From Hyparrhenia diplandra (Eukaryota; Streptophyta; Magnoliopsida; Poales; Poaceae): a DNA stretch of 64,000 bases. Position 1 is the stretch's first letter. Each line of letters begins with the position of its first letter. The translations under genes and the position numbers were made by a program. Positions 1-12,089 of this stretch are shown here, in pieces. The notes below the pieces were generated by a model. The model was not told the origin of the DNA and ran no database searches. It saw only the letters and a list, made by a program, of their open reading frames with translations. The stretch lies in the NCBI GenBank assembly GCA_015847255.1, contig JADLZK010011577.1:248001-312000 (forward strand), read 5' to 3'.

Positions 1-191
1 ATTTGTATCGTGATATACCTGAGGATCCTCCAAGCGATGTCATTGAAAGGATGCCTGTCAAACTATTTTATGAGAGAGATCTAGTTGAGGAAGAAACGCC
101 CGTGACATTTTCAGATCATGCAGCAGTCAAGGAGTTCTGCAGAAAGTTGAGAGCTTACTCAAGAAAAACAGAGGATAATGCCAGCTGCTAA
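1..191 (+). CDS. C-terminal coding exon of an unrecognised protein (cut by window edge)
   Basis: The frame is open from the first bases and ends at TAA 189-191, giving about 62 residues of an acidic, charged C-terminus (for example VKLFYERDLVEEETP, ending KTEDNASC). I do not recognise the family and assign no function. The leading bases give Leu-Tyr-Arg with no ATG, so this is a continuing exon. A good donor (ATG|GTATGT, GT at 204) lies just after the stop, and an acceptor (CTGCCCCCAG) ends at 510, so the 3' UTR is probably spliced. The gene converges with the U-box gene on the other strand about 1.8 kb away. No frame interruption is visible in this exon. Homology search of the short tail would be needed for identity. 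Confidence 0.55.
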   Translation, partial: LYRDIPEDPPSDVIERMPVKLFYERDLVEEETPVTFSDHAAVKEFCRKLRAYSRKTEDNASC

Positions 192-1365
192 AGCCTCTTG
201 ATGGTATGTGTGCATGATTATCGTTCTCATTGCCCCTTAGTCTTGCTGCATACGTAGTTTGGTTAGTTTTTAATAACATTTCGCCTAGTTTTAGTGTGCA
301 GCTAAGGTACATGTTTATCTGAAATCAAAATGAAACTTAATCAGCAAATATCTGATTCAGAAAAAGATGAGCATATTGTGGGGGACTGACAACTGACCAT
401 AAGACATAATACTCATTGGAACAGCATATGTGTGCAATGTGGGTGGGATCTTTTGCTTCGTTTGATTGAACACTAAAACTAAACCCAGTGCCTCTTTTTT
501 CTGCCCCCAGGTGCCATTTTCTGATGGAAACCATGTTACGACCGCACGTTCCTCTCCAAGCAGAAGTAAGATGCAGACATGGGAAGGAAGAATGATTCCA
601 TAAGATCGTGATCCTAAGAGAAATCCACGGAATGTAGTTTCACACTTACACCAGAATTAGGGCACTTCGAGAATGTTGTACAGAGTACTGTCGGTTCGGA
701 CAGAGGTTGCCTTTCTCGTTCCTGTCTTTAAGGCAATGTTGTACATAGAACACGTCCGGCTGCAGTTTTGTGGATCTTGAATGTAATGGTGCCTGCTGTA
801 CATGCTACAGAATGTCACGAATTAGGATGGCGATCGGTTGGCTTAACACTGCCTACTGATTGCATTCACAATTGTTTGTTTCGCTCAAGGTGGGATCGGA
901 TAATGCGGGCGCAGAGCCACAGCACAGAGGAGCGATTAGGCCCCATTGTTTTTGCAAAACTAAACAAACACCTACGGTTCAAACGATAGCATATAGCAGC
1001 ACCAAGCTGAAACGCAGGGCGCAACCATTGCGATTGCTTCCTTTTGCATTAAATTATATTTTCTTGGTTGGCAAGCAAACCCGCTAGCCTGCGGCAATTG
1101 AAAAGTGCCTTCCACTCATTCGCAATAAGCAGTTGTACATTTAGCAAGTTCAAGGAAAAAATCTGGTTTTAGGAGTACATGAGCTTTTATTTGAGAACGC
1201 AGGATAAAGGACCCTCGCTGGGTTTCACTCTGAAAATGTAGGAAGCGCCGGAAACTACTTCAGGCTGTTGATCACAGGCTATCAGGTCAAGATACTCTGT
1301 AGAAAAAGACTCACGAGAGGGGATAACTTCCTAATAACAAATAAGAGCAACTAACAATGCAAATT
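192..1365 (+). other. Probable spliced 3' UTR of the upstream gene and intergenic sequence
   Basis: A likely UTR intron spans 204-510 (GTATGT donor, pyrimidine-rich acceptor ending at 510). The UTR then runs on to an end I cannot place. The short open frames here (768-1087) have no recognisable protein and look like chance. I see nothing else in this stretch. Confidence 0.4.
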
Positions 1366-1591
1366 GGCCTGTTTAAATGACAGTTTTCAAAAGTTTTGAT
1401 ATCACAAAGCTGTAAGCCAATGAGATGCAAAACCATAATCTAAAAAGAGAGGTCATGAGTATTGACAGAACCACGATTTTAGAAACTTGATTTAATTCAT
1501 CCAAACAAACTGCAGGTTTTAAAAACCAAAGTATTTTACAAAAACCGAATTTATCCAATACTTTGAAAATACTTTACATCCAAACATGGCC
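1366..1591. mobile_element. Tourist-like MITE (about 226 bp)
   Basis: The ends are imperfect inverted repeats: GGCCTGTTTAAATGACAG on the left and, on the reverse strand of the right end, GGCCATGTTTGGATGTAAAG. Both then continue into related TTTTCAAA-rich sequence. GGCC(T)TGTTT termini are typical of grass PIF/Harbinger (Tourist) MITEs. The flanks read ATT and TTA, so a clean 3-bp target duplication is not preserved. It lies in the tail-to-tail gap between the upstream gene and the U-box gene. Confidence 0.45.
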
Positions 1592-1971
1592 TTATTTGGT
1601 ACTACAGATCAAATAATAGCTTGTACAACCATCGAACCATCATAATTCCACAGGCCACAGCTAATAGAATATACAGGGCAAAATCGGTGAATATGCAAGT
1701 TGCTACCAATGGATAAGCTATACAAAAAATCCTCAACAACGAAAAAAAGAAAAGATACCATCTCAACAGACAGCACTCACTGCCCACAACACTTACATGA
1801 GATGAGCATAACAATCTCAATCTATAAACAGAGCACAGGGCACTGCATAATTCCAGCCACCTCATCTGCCAGTGCCAATCAACAACAGTCAACAGGTGCC
1901 CAACCATGATGATGAGCATAAAAGGTGACGCTTAATGTACACTACAACAAAAGGGGAAAAAACTCAGAAGG

Positions 1972-4900
1972 CTATCTCCTTGCTGAATTCCCATGTCTTT
2001 GGCTGCGGAAGTAGCTCAGAAGCGCTTGTGCCTGCACAACAAATAGCAAATCAGAGTTTATCAAATCAGCATTAGCAGTGATTCAGAGATTCAGAAGTGT
2101 CTGCTGCATTTAGTCACAAAAAAAGAGTGTCTGCCACATTTTCTAAACCTAAGAAATAGCTTGTGAGAAGCTGCGAACCTTCTCTCTTGCCCGCGGTGTT
2201 CCTGACTGTGAAAGGGCTTACAGAGGGGGCACTGCACCCTCTTGAAGAACTATGCTGCAAAATCTGTTGCTGTTTGTACAAAGCTGAAGCAACGCAGCGC
2301 AGCATTCTCCTTCCCTCTTGCAGAACCCAACTCAACAACTTCAACAAGAGCTGGAATACCACGTGCCTGCCCAATTGCATTCCTTCCTTCTGGTATCGTA
2401 GCGAGGTTTGCCAACACAGCCACAGCTTTGTCGACCATCCCAGCAGCAGGATCCATAAGCTCAACCAGGTGCCTCACAGCATCAGCTTGCACGATGCGAG
2501 CTTTATTCTCATGAAGAATAGACAGATTAAACAATGCAGTAGCTGCATCTTTCTTTCCTCGAGGGGTGCCATTTCCTAGCAAGTCTACTAGAGGCTTGAT
2601 GGCACCAGACCGCCCAATCCTCATTTTATTTTCTTCAATAACAGAGAGACTGAAAAGAGTAGCTGCTGAATTCTCTTTAGCTTCAGGGTTCCCAGTCTCA
2701 AGGACATGAATGAGAGGATCGACAGCATCAGCATTTGCAATAGCAATTTTGTTGTTGTCGTTGATCGACAAATTCAAAAAGAGCAGTCACAGCATGTTCT
2801 TGGGTTTTGGCATCTTGCGAATGAAGAAGACTAACCAGCAAGTTTACAGCCCCACAGTTTGCAATGACAATCCTATTCTCCATATTGTGCTTAGCTAGAG
2901 AACGAAGATCTGATGCTGCTGATCTCTGAACATCTATAGAATCACTTTTCAAATCATCAATCAGCTTCCGAACCTGATTCTCAATGGCAGAGAGATCACT
3001 CCGTGAATCCATCGTTGAGGAAGATATAATTCTGGGGAAACCCCTATCTGATGGTTGTCGCCTGATAAATTGTCCTCTAGGAACCAATCTTGGAGGGATT
3101 AAATGTTCCCTTTGAGGAATAGAAGAGGCTACAGGTCCACCACCATCTGTAACCTCTCCAGACGATCGCTACTGTAATTTGTCCTATCACTTGGAACCCT
3201 TGTAACCCCATTGTCACATTCACCATCAAGTTGACCACTATTTGGAAGACTGCCATTCAATGAAGAACTAGCCAAGTTGTCCTGCAGATCCCTATCCAAA
3301 TTAGAAGATTGAAATGCTTCTTCTGTAGAATGTTCTGACATTTGTCCAATAGAACCACCACGCCTTCCTTCCAAACTAGACACTCTTGCTTCTGAACTTG
3401 CAAGAGATAACCTTGAAACATCTGGTGCAGAACCATTTGCATTTTCTGAAGTTTGACTTGTCGAGACCTCATGCACTTGAGAATTTTGATTGGCCAAACT
3501 ATGGGGAGGAGATGCTCCATTCAAGTTTCTCAAATACACATCAGCTTCTGGGGACCCAGGAATATTAGCCCTTGACACAACACTAGGATGTAGAGGGCTG
3601 CCACCTGCAGCACTCGCATCCTGAAGGGAGGAGGCAGCAGAAGGAAAGTTCAACTTCAATGATTTCATAGGATCAGGAAGCCTAATGTCATGCGATTCAC
3701 ACCAGTTAGCTATCAGAGCCTTCACAGTATAATTAGGTATTAAATTGGAGTGGCCTAGTCTTTGGTGTGTTTTTGGGCAGATAGTAAAACCCTCATCAAG
3801 CCATAACTTAATATAAACCCGTTCATAGGTCTGTCCAGACGCTACTATAACAGGATCAGACATCAGCTCCAAGGAAAGGGGACAGCAAAAATCAGCAGGA
3901 ATAGGCACCCCATTGATGCTAAGCTGTTGTTTTTCCCTGAGAAGATGGTCATGCATATAGTTCACCAGTGGAATCATCTGCCCAGCTAGCTCCAGTTCTT
4001 TATGATTCTCACTACGTAGTGCCCTTGTCCTGAGATTCTCAAGGGAAACAGATTCCATGTATAATTCCATGTTTGTTGACAAGCTCAACAAACTTGACAA
4101 TTTCAACAGACTCTCCAAACCCACTGCATTTTTCTCTGCAAGTTCCATGGCAACCTCCTTAACCAGATCAAAGATGTGCTCATAATTGATATCCTGGAGT
4201 TTCTACAAAAGAGTAGAAAATCGTAGATGAGTTAGGTTGGGTGAGGAAGAAAAATTAGGGCCACAAACAGAAATCTGTACCTATGTCTATATCTACATAT
4301 CTTAGCCCCCACTAGCTTTCAATCTCAACAATGCAGGTTATCCACACCATAAGCTATCCACGTCACCCCCCACAAGGTGCAATTACTATATTCAATCAAT
4401 CAAAAATGCAAGGCATCCAAATAATGTTATTTGAATGGCCGTTCATCATCTTATAATTTGATCAAATATTCTATTAGTTTTTTTTTATCGGATTCTTTCA
4501 TTACATTGCCTAACTTTGACCAGAACTGATGCAAGAACATGTAGGCCCAACTCATAAATGCAACAGATATATTTATATACAAGAAAGTCATGCAGTCAGG
4601 GTATCCTTCTAGTAATAAAAAAAAATCACTTCTAGTTACCTCAATACACGTGCAGGCACGACCAGTCAGAGAAGGCAAGAACGAATTGACCAGCTGACAC
4701 AATTGAAGGGAACATCCCTGAATATCTGATATTACTGACTCAATTTGCCAACCCTGTTTAAGGTAATAGGAACATTAACATGATAGCGCCAGCCTGATGC
4801 CATATGTTGTTTGTGTAAATGCTAGACAACAAGAAAAAATAGAGGGAAAACAAGGCTAAATAATGATACTGACAGTAACAGATAGTGTGTAGCATTTTTA

Positions 4901-5389
4901 TCTACCAAATGCATGTATGATACTGTTTTTTCATATCAAAGAATCAAAAGAGAACCAGCTTCCTAGAGCTTCCTAGTAAGAACTGGAAAGGATGCACTGC
5001 TGACAACAGATTGGTTTTCTTTGGGAAGCATAAGTCTAAACATAAATACATAATATATGGAAAGAAGATTGAACAAGTGAAGAGTGAGTCTTTTGACTTG
5101 TATAGTCGTATGAACTTACGAAATATATTTTGCTGGTTGTCTGGTGCCAGTTTCCAATAAGGCCTGAAGCTTCATTGACAGCGGTGTCAAGATCTTTTAG
5201 GACCTCATTGAGTTGCTCTTCTGGAGACTTGCAAAGATCCTCAACAAGGGGATTAACAATGCTTGAGATATCATATACATTTTTGCAGTACTTCTGAATA
5301 GGCTTCGGTCTCACAGTAGAGACATCAGATGTTAAGGCGCCAAGACACGAGATACTGTTGAGCAGAGTGCTTGGAGAGAGATTATCCAT
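1972..5389 (-). CDS. U-box/ARM-repeat E3 ubiquitin ligase, PUB4-like (frame interrupted by 1-base indels)
   Basis: Four coding exons on the minus strand: 5389-5120, 4753-4640, 4202-2179 and 2031-1972, all with GT-AG borders. Removing the frame breaks gives about 822 residues, close to Arabidopsis PUB4. The N-terminal helical region starts MDNLSPSTLLNSIS. The U-box is at about residues 230-305 (PADFCCPLSLELMSDPV, GQTYER, CPKTHQRL), which binds E2 enzymes in this family. A serine-rich linker follows. Armadillo repeats fill about 535-800 (TALFNLSI, IPALVEVVELGS), and the tail ends RSQRHGNSARR. The frame breaks near 3163-3166 (one base missing), at 2776-2780 (one extra base in a run) and near 2297-2300 (one base missing). 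An in-frame TAA lies at 2218-2220. Conservation on both sides of each break and an intact last exon argue for sequence error rather than decay. A 5' UTR intron probably joins an exon near 6.7-6.9 kb to just before the ATG. Confidence 0.93.
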
Positions 5390-5394
5390 CAACC

Positions 5395-6960
5395 CTGTTC
5401 AAGAACACATACATGTGTGGGTGAGGCTATGTGAAGTCACGATTTTTGAAAATGAAAGACATACATATATGTTCTCTGTAGCTCATTAAAAATATACAAG
5501 ATGTTCTCAGTAGGCACATACTATTACCGGTGCATGGTTATCGGTAGTAATCTCAATGTATATGATTGTTAAGTTATAACCCATTTGCATCTGCATTGGG
5601 TCATCTTTTTTTGATTCGCAATATTACATGCACATCCTGATTGGAACTTTCGGTGTTAACTAATAGTGTACATGCATGCATAGGAATGACAAGTTTTTTT
5701 TTTTTCCTCTCTAGACAGATATTTTTAAGTCATGTGCACCAGAAAGAACAAAGTATTGAAATCCACGTGTGTTGACTTTAAACGGATAATGGAAAGACGA
5801 AGAACAAAAAGAGAAACAATATTTGTCCTAACTTTCCGTTTTAGTGCATTGTAGTTAGCATTAATCAGCATGTCGTCATGGTTCCCGGTATGCCAGCGCG
5901 CTACGCTAACGCCCAAACAAGCGAAGATGCTAGAGCCCTGGAGTTGGAAATCACACCATGTACCATTACACGTAAGGTTTTAGAGTAGCTATGTCGGAAG
6001 GCGGGAAGTGATAACCGCCAGCAAGCAATTGAGCAGCGGGTACCTAGCGCAAGTAAGAAGAGCTCAGAGTGGGGGCGCGAAAGGTGTTTCCCGTTGAACA
6101 CGTGGCAGTCGCATGCAAGAGAGGGGACGTCCCTGCCGTATGCAATATTGCAATTGCGCGAAGCAACAGTCAGCAGCGGGTGGTGTTGCTGGCTCGCTGC
6201 AATGGCAGCCGAGGCCGAAGCAGAGGCTGAATTGCTGGTGATAAGCCAATAGTCTAACAGCATCATATTACCCTACCCTAGGATTTGAATGAAGAGGCTT
6301 AAAGCGAAAGGTTTTGAGCAGGTGAGCTAAGTACTCTTTCCTTCCTCGCTGAGAACACGATGGAGGTCTATCTAGAGTCTAGACGCGGGGAGGGGACGGC
6401 GGGCGGGGCGAATGCTCGGCCGCGGCTGAAATGAGGCTGAGCGTTGCAGCGGTCCCGTGCTGAGGCTGAAGTGAAGGGATGGGGTTGTTGGGGAGATTCG
6501 GGCCGGGGCTGGGGCGCGCGGAACCCTAGGGTGGATGGATGGAAGGAGCGAGCGGGAGGAAGCAAAACCTTGAAGAGGAGGGAGGGAGGTGATGATCCGC
6601 GCGGGTGAAGTAACCCTAACGATTGAGGGGGAAGCAGGGTTTGGTAGAGCCGTAGAGGCCGAGAGGAGGGAAGGTGGAGACTGACCTGTCCTGGAGTCGT
6701 GTGTCGGCGACGGCGGTGGGAACGGAGGAGATCCGGGGGCGGGGGTGACGGCGGGTCGGAGAGATCCCTCTCCCCCTCCCTCCTTCCCTCTCTACCCTCT
6801 CGTCCGGTGACGCGCAGCGGAGACGACAGGCGAGAGAAGCTGACGAGAGAGAGACGAGGCGAAGGCGACGAGAGGAGGAAGAAAGACAAGGGAGGAGGAC
6901 TCGTCGCTGGTGGTGGAGTGGTTGGGCTCGGCCGTTCTGGTTTGGTGGCCGGGCCGGGCC
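5395..6960 (-). promoter_or_regulatory. 5' UTR intron, 5' UTR exon and GC-rich promoter of the U-box gene
   Basis: An acceptor-like CAG sits immediately before the start codon (near 5394). On the minus strand a donor (GACAG|GTCAGT) is visible near 6686. A GC-rich block spans about 6360-6960, resembling a CpG-rich grass promoter and 5' UTR. The open frames in this block are low-complexity Arg/Pro/Ser readings on both strands and are not believed to be genes. I could not place the transcription start. Confidence 0.45.
5510..5900. repeat. Segment in the U-box gene's first intron, duplicated at 9165-9472
   Basis: It shares blocks with 9165-9472 in the same order and orientation, including GGCACATACTATTACCGGTG, GCACATCCTGATTGG and a CCTAACTTT..GTTTTAGTGCA block. 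The two copies are clearly related but diverged. See the pseudogene entry at 9165 for what this suggests. Confidence 0.7.
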
Positions 6961-7249
6961 TTCGAGAAACAGGGTGGCAGCCACCGAACCCAACCCAAAC
7001 AAGGACGCGGTCGCCTTGTTTACCAACGACGACTGTTCCGTTCCGTTCCGTCGACTAGGATCGTTGACCTGCGCGTCAAAGCCTCAAATCAATGGTTATT
7101 TGCATCAAACATATATTTCCACGATAGCAACACAACGGGTCCTTCACACAACTCGCGCCGTGGAGATTTATTGAACGACTATGTCATGGCTTTTGATTGA
7201 TTCTTCTAAGGGCAAAGGCAAACGGGCGCTACCGGTCCTCGCAGATCTC

Positions 7250-8046
7250 TATAGATGGCCATTGGGCCGCGTCCGTGCCGTGTCGTGCCGAAGACGCCGT
7301 CGTGCCTCGCCGTGCGGCGCCCGTGCTCGCGTGCGGCCTACGGCCCACGTGACGCCCCACGGCCTCCGTGCCGCCCGTCGTGCTCCGTGCCCACCGCCGG
7401 GTCCGCACAACCAAGCCGCGAGATGGAGACTAGTCGAGGAAGGAAGGCAAAAGTAGTGGGGGCGCCGCCGCCAGCGTGAAGGACACCGCCGACCCCGCCG
7501 CGCCGTCTTGCCCGAGGATGGTGGCGCGACCCGCAGCCGCCGCCCGCCGAGAAGGTGGCGCGACCCAGCGAGGCGGCCAGCGGCGCCGCCCGCCGGGGAA
7601 GGTGGCGTGACCACGTGAGGCGACCGCCGCCCGCCGAGGAAGGTGGAGGAAGGCTGCGAGTTGGCTTCCCGAGCACGAGGAAGGTGGAGGAAGGTGAAGG
7701 AAGGCGACCGCCGAGGAAGGCCGAAGTCGCGGGCGAGTGCCCGATGGCGCGCGACGCGTGAGCAGTGGCTGCGCTTGGTCGCTCGGGAGATACGACCGAA
7801 GTTAGGGTTCAATGTTGGACCTTTAACAAGCCAAAAGATAGCACTAATTGACTTTGCCGAGGAGTTTGTCATCGGGCCGCACCGGGCCGCCTTCATTTAC
7901 CGGGTCGCGTGCCCGTGCGCGCGGCCATGGGCCGGGGTAGCGGCCTAGGCACGGCCTGGTACCTCGTCTTTGTCTTGGTGCTCGGGCCGGCCAATCGCCA
8001 GGGCCATGGGCGTGCCGACGGGCCTCGGGCCGCATGGCCATATATA
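7250..8046. mobile_element. hAT-like non-autonomous element (about 797 bp), GC-rich interior
   Basis: The left terminus TATAGATGGCCATTGGGCCG matches the reverse strand of the right terminus, TATATATGGCCATGCGGCCC, at 16 of 20 positions. The flanking 8-mers CAGATCTC (7242-7249) and CGTATCTC (8047-8054) agree at 6 of 8, as expected for an old 8-bp hAT target duplication. Subterminal GGGCCG/CCGTGCC repeats also fit hAT elements. The interior (about 7410-7770) is rich in GCCGCC and GAGGAAGGTGGAGG. It could be a captured gene fragment, but no protein is recognisable and there is no transposase. Confidence 0.55.
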
Positions 8047-9164
8047 CGTATCTCTCGGGCACATATTGGTCGGACCAAGCATGCAAGCTTACATCAGGGA
8101 GGTGAGTCTCCTAACGTGAACAATAAAAGATTCCTTTCATCCGCGGCTCTTATTGACGGAGCATATGACAATCTTTATCCCGTTTCTCTGTTCCACAAGC
8201 CGTCCACAAACCCATTCCTCATCATGGCTCGGCTTTATGTGAGGCGATGCAAACCTCTCTCGACACCTAGGAGGTATGTGAGCTGCTGATCTGGACTCTT
8301 ACACCCTACCTAGAGGACGAAGTAGCACACCAGAGTGGCACAATGGGACTGCTCTAATAAGATTGCTAAGACAACAACAAGAGGATTGAATGCACCGATT
8401 GCATGCACTAAAAGTGGAAGAAATTACTGCTAAAAGACTACACCATGTTCATGTTCGAGGTTGATAAGTTGGCTCATGTTGTTTTCTTATGAGAGAAATA
8501 TAAGACAGACCAATAAGTTCAATCAAACATATCCTACAAGGTGACATAGGAAATTTACTAGTCATTGTCAACATCGCCAACAATCATGACCTGGGTCTTA
8601 CAATGACATCAATGTCCTACAGAGATTTCACACCTATTAGTGGTAGGAGATGCTTCGCTAGTTAACTTTGATGGCATTGGTCGACAATAGTGGTGGACAT
8701 ATAATTAACCAATAACCAATCGCCCAAGAGTGAACTAAAATATCCAAGACCAAAATTGAAGGAATCTAAATTGAGAATTTTGATCATTAATTCACCTCCA
8801 GTTTCTAGTTAACCAAATTAAGTATGGTTTGGTGTTAATCCTTAGACAACCGAGTTAACTGACCTTTTAAAAAACAATATAAGTGAAAAAAGGACAAAAG
8901 TATAGCAAAAAGCCCAACTAAGCCAACTAATCTGTGTAGCCCAATTGCCAACCAACCCCACGATGGCCCTTCAAATACCAAAACACTTGGAGCTTCGTTG
9001 CCAATGTTTCTCGCCTTGTCTCGCCGAGTAGCCTTTAAAATCTAGGGTAGCCAAATCTGCTTTCCCAAAAAAATGAGAGAAACTTATTTAAAAACAGAAG
9101 TCGAGACAACTTGCAAATAATTCAAACAACATTTATTCTAACCAAGCACGTTGTACTTACTAGG
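8047..9164. other. Intergenic sequence with no recognised feature
   Basis: AT-rich sequence with many stops in all frames and no TIR, LTR or coding similarity that I can see. The first 250 bases remain moderately GC-rich. Confidence 0.4.
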
Positions 9165-10020
9165 CACATACTATTACCGGTGCATGCTTTTCGGTAGTAG
9201 TATCAATGTATCTGATTTGCTAAGCTATAATCCATTTCCATATGCATCGTGACATCCGTTTTTTATCGACAATAATGTAGAATATGCACATCCTGATTGG
9301 CAAGGTGTTGACTAATAGCGTGTGTGCATAAGAATGACAGATGTGCTCTTTTTTTGGTAGGCACAAATAGTTGTAAGTCTTGAGTTTTCCTAACTTTATG
9401 TTTTAGTGCACTCCAGTCAGCTCCTTGTGATTCGTAGCATGCCATAACGGTCGAAATGCCGTCACGGGTTCCCACATCAACTCTAAGGAATGGGAACAAC
9501 AAAAGTCAGCTGGAATAGACAGAACATTGGTCATTGCATATAGTAAACCCGTGGGATCATCTTGCCCAGCAAGCTATAGTTCTTCAAACGATATCAAGTC
9601 TCGATGTAACCAGTGGCAGACGTTGTATTTATACATAGTGCAACCAGTTCTGGATTGTCTCAGAATAACAACACCACATATTATTCTTCCATGGTCTCAG
9701 ACACACCAGCTTCATAACGCATCTTCCTGAGGTTTGAGTCTCGCTGAGTCTTCTTCCAGCGGGCTCCTTACGCCCGGAGGAGGGTGTGTGGAGGCCAGGG
9801 GTGCGGGGGCCAAAGCCAAGGGTGCGCGGCGAGAACTTGCATGAGGATATCATTAAATATTAACCAAATCCTATTCCCTGTGGCCATGTTTAGTTCACAA
9901 AAAGGAACCCAAAAAGTGCTACAATCTCTCCCTAGTGCAGGTGACAAATATGCCACGACTTTGTGGGATGACCTTGTTGCTCTGAGTCAAATTTTCAATC
10001 TTGTTTAACGTAATAGGAAC
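9165..10020 (-). pseudogene. Shuffled, decayed fragments of the U-box (PUB) gene
   Basis: Three blocks match the gene at 1972-5389 in the same orientation but a different order. Block 9165-9472 matches first-intron sequence 5510-5900. Block 9474-9582 matches coding exon 3 around 3865-4010, the region just before and into the U-box (shared GGAATAG, GCATATAGT, GGATCATCT/GGAATCATCT, AGTTCTT). Block 9985-10017 matches the exon 2 acceptor region at 4737-4775 (TTAA.GTAATAGGAACATTA). Indels and stops rule out coding function. The order intron 1, exon 3, exon 2 on the plus strand fits the tail of one duplicated copy joined to part of a second, or a deletion inside a former tandem array. Confidence 0.7.
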
Positions 10021-10500
10021 ATTACTAAATCAAAAATTAGCCCAAAGTTTTTGTCCCGAGGAACGATGATTTTATTTAACACAAGACATGTCCAACTAAA
10101 ATTAGTGTTAGCCCGAAGGTTGAATATATGACTCTTCAAAATATACACCATTAAGTTGAGAGATTCAAAACAAACATTGGGAAAGAGAGAAAGAGTAGGG
10201 CGGTATGTGAGTGTCTCTTTCCTTTCCACGGATGGGTATTTATAGGGTTGGTGGTACGAGGCAATCTTTCTCCCAACCCCCATTAGTTTACATGTCAGAT
10301 AGGCCCTTACTCCATGTATATTGGGTCTTTCCACAAGCGGGGTATGACTATACCATGCTCACCCCAATATTATAATTATGAGGGTTATTGGTGGTACTTA
10401 ATGACCATATCCAACCACCAAATAAGATATAAAAGGAGGAGAACTAGCATCACTTGTGCATGTAATTAATGTATTTCCACATGTATTGCAAGATCAAAAT
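10021..10500 (-). repeat. LTR-like promoter/polyA remnant
   Basis: Read on the minus strand, the sequence has a TATA box (CCTATAAATACCC, near 10238-10250), then a pyrimidine-rich stretch, then AAATAAAATC about 170 bases on. This is the U3-R-U5 layout of a plant LTR. I found neither LTR termini nor a target duplication, so it may be a fragment or an unrelated promoter-like repeat. Confidence 0.3.
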
Positions 10501-11029
10501 TTTGCGACACAAACATGGAATATGTGGAAAACGAGTCAAACCGAGCAAAAAGGAAAGCGTAAAAGCAAACTCAAATAAAAGAAGGTCTGCTCACCTAACG
10601 AATTTGGGCCTCAAATCCATGTTTTGAATGAGATGTTTTTGCCACCGGTGTCCTCTACAAATGTTATGCTAAGACAAGGGTTCCGCTTAAACCTTGCCTA
10701 AAAAATAGAGCTAGCTATGGATGTTGTGGTCGATGGAGAGGAAGGCTATGATCTAGGCATAATGTTTAGTAGATGAAACATTCATATCATATGCATCTCT
10801 TTTTGGTTTCTCTCTTCACTAGTCTCATGTTGATTATTGGCAACTAAAAGTGCTCGATCATGAGGTTGTTGATAGTGACCATCCAATTGGTGAGAGCAAG
10901 TGGGCACTAGACAAAGCGCACACGGAGGAGCCAGAGGATGGTGCATCAACTACAAATAATGCCAGATGAGAAGCCAAAGGATCATATCCTAAACTAGGAG
11001 ATTACCAGCACCCTAATTAAGTGCCATTG
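10501..11029. other. Intergenic, no recognised feature
   Basis: No coding similarity, termini or tandem structure noticed. Confidence 0.35.
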
Positions 11030-11830
11030 TGTCTATGTCGACAATTAGCAGTAGCCTAATCAAGTGTAGTTGTGCCTATGTTGACAACACCATCACACTC
11101 CTAACATCCTTTATATGTTATACGTGTTTTAGGATTAGTGTTCGCCATTCGGTTGTGTTAATTAGCAAAGTAAGTTAGGGGTCTTGGTTGTGATAGAGCA
11201 ACCTAACTAGGTAGGTAAAGGATTGGGTATATCTAGGTCGTGTTTTGTTGATCATGTTATGACTCGATTTGGCCAAGTCGGAAGAGCTAGGTGAGGAGAG
11301 GAGCTTTTGTAGTCAACAATGTTGTTGACTAAATGTTTCCTTAGGTTTTTGGACACCATTATGACCCAACAGATGTAATTTCTTAAAGCATGGGAAATTA
11401 CTTCTATGGCTCTATATGTATCCCTTAACCATGTTGCCATTCAAAATTCAGAGTTCCCTTATGCATTCAAAATCTATACGGATTGTTAAGTCTCAATAAT
11501 ATGGGTTGAGGGGGTTCTATGAATCACCAAAAGCTTTGAGTCAACCCTTTGCTTTGGAGACTGATCTTTCTGTAGAATTGTCTATCAGCCTCATGTAATA
11601 AAGTGACCTCGCTCGAATTGTCTATGTGATGATGATTCTAATATGTTGTGGGTTAACACTATTCGTGTGTCTTTTATCTGCTGAGTGATGTGGTATTTCC
11701 TTTTGAGTGTGGTACTGGTGTTGTTTTAGTGATTCATTACTATTCGTGCATCGTGTATATGTTGATTGATGCAATATTTCCCTTTCCGTGTGGCATATGT
11801 GTTGTTTGGTGATTCATTTGGATCATTGTG
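11030..11830 (+). repeat. Copy A of a diverged dispersed repeat (copy B at 20600-22730)
   Basis: Long collinear similarity to copy B: CACACTCCTAACATCCTTT, GGGGTCTTGGTTGTGAT, GAAGAGCTAGGTGAGG, TGCATTCAAAATCTATACGG and TTGATTGATGCAAT recur in the same order. Copy A is uninterrupted; copy B contains a LINE. No terminal repeats or coding capacity are visible, so the class is unknown. Confidence 0.75.
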
Positions 11831-12089
11831 TATAGGAGTAGGTACAATAGTTGTCTTGTAGCCAAGCAAGTGCTGATGTGGAGAAAAAGGGAGGAGAGAG
11901 GAGAGCTAGGGCTCTCATGTGAGCAACAAGCTCGCACAGAAGTATAGGTAGTAGTGGGCCATTATCAAGTGAATGTGAGGGGATTAGGGAAGAGAAGGTG
12001 GGATATGAGTACAAGTAATAATAATAAAATATTTATAGACAAGTGACCATTATTATATAACTTGGCTAATAGCCAAGTACTTGGCTCTG

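Noticed and set aside
6368..7058. Several overlapping long frames on both strands in the GC-rich block
   Set aside because: They are Arg/Pro/Ser-rich readings of a CpG-rich promoter and leader, with no domain and no conserved start.
7181..8289. Multiple 60-215-codon frames in the GC-rich interior of the hAT-like element
   Set aside because: GC-rich DNA has few stops by chance; overlapping frames on both strands show no recognisable protein.
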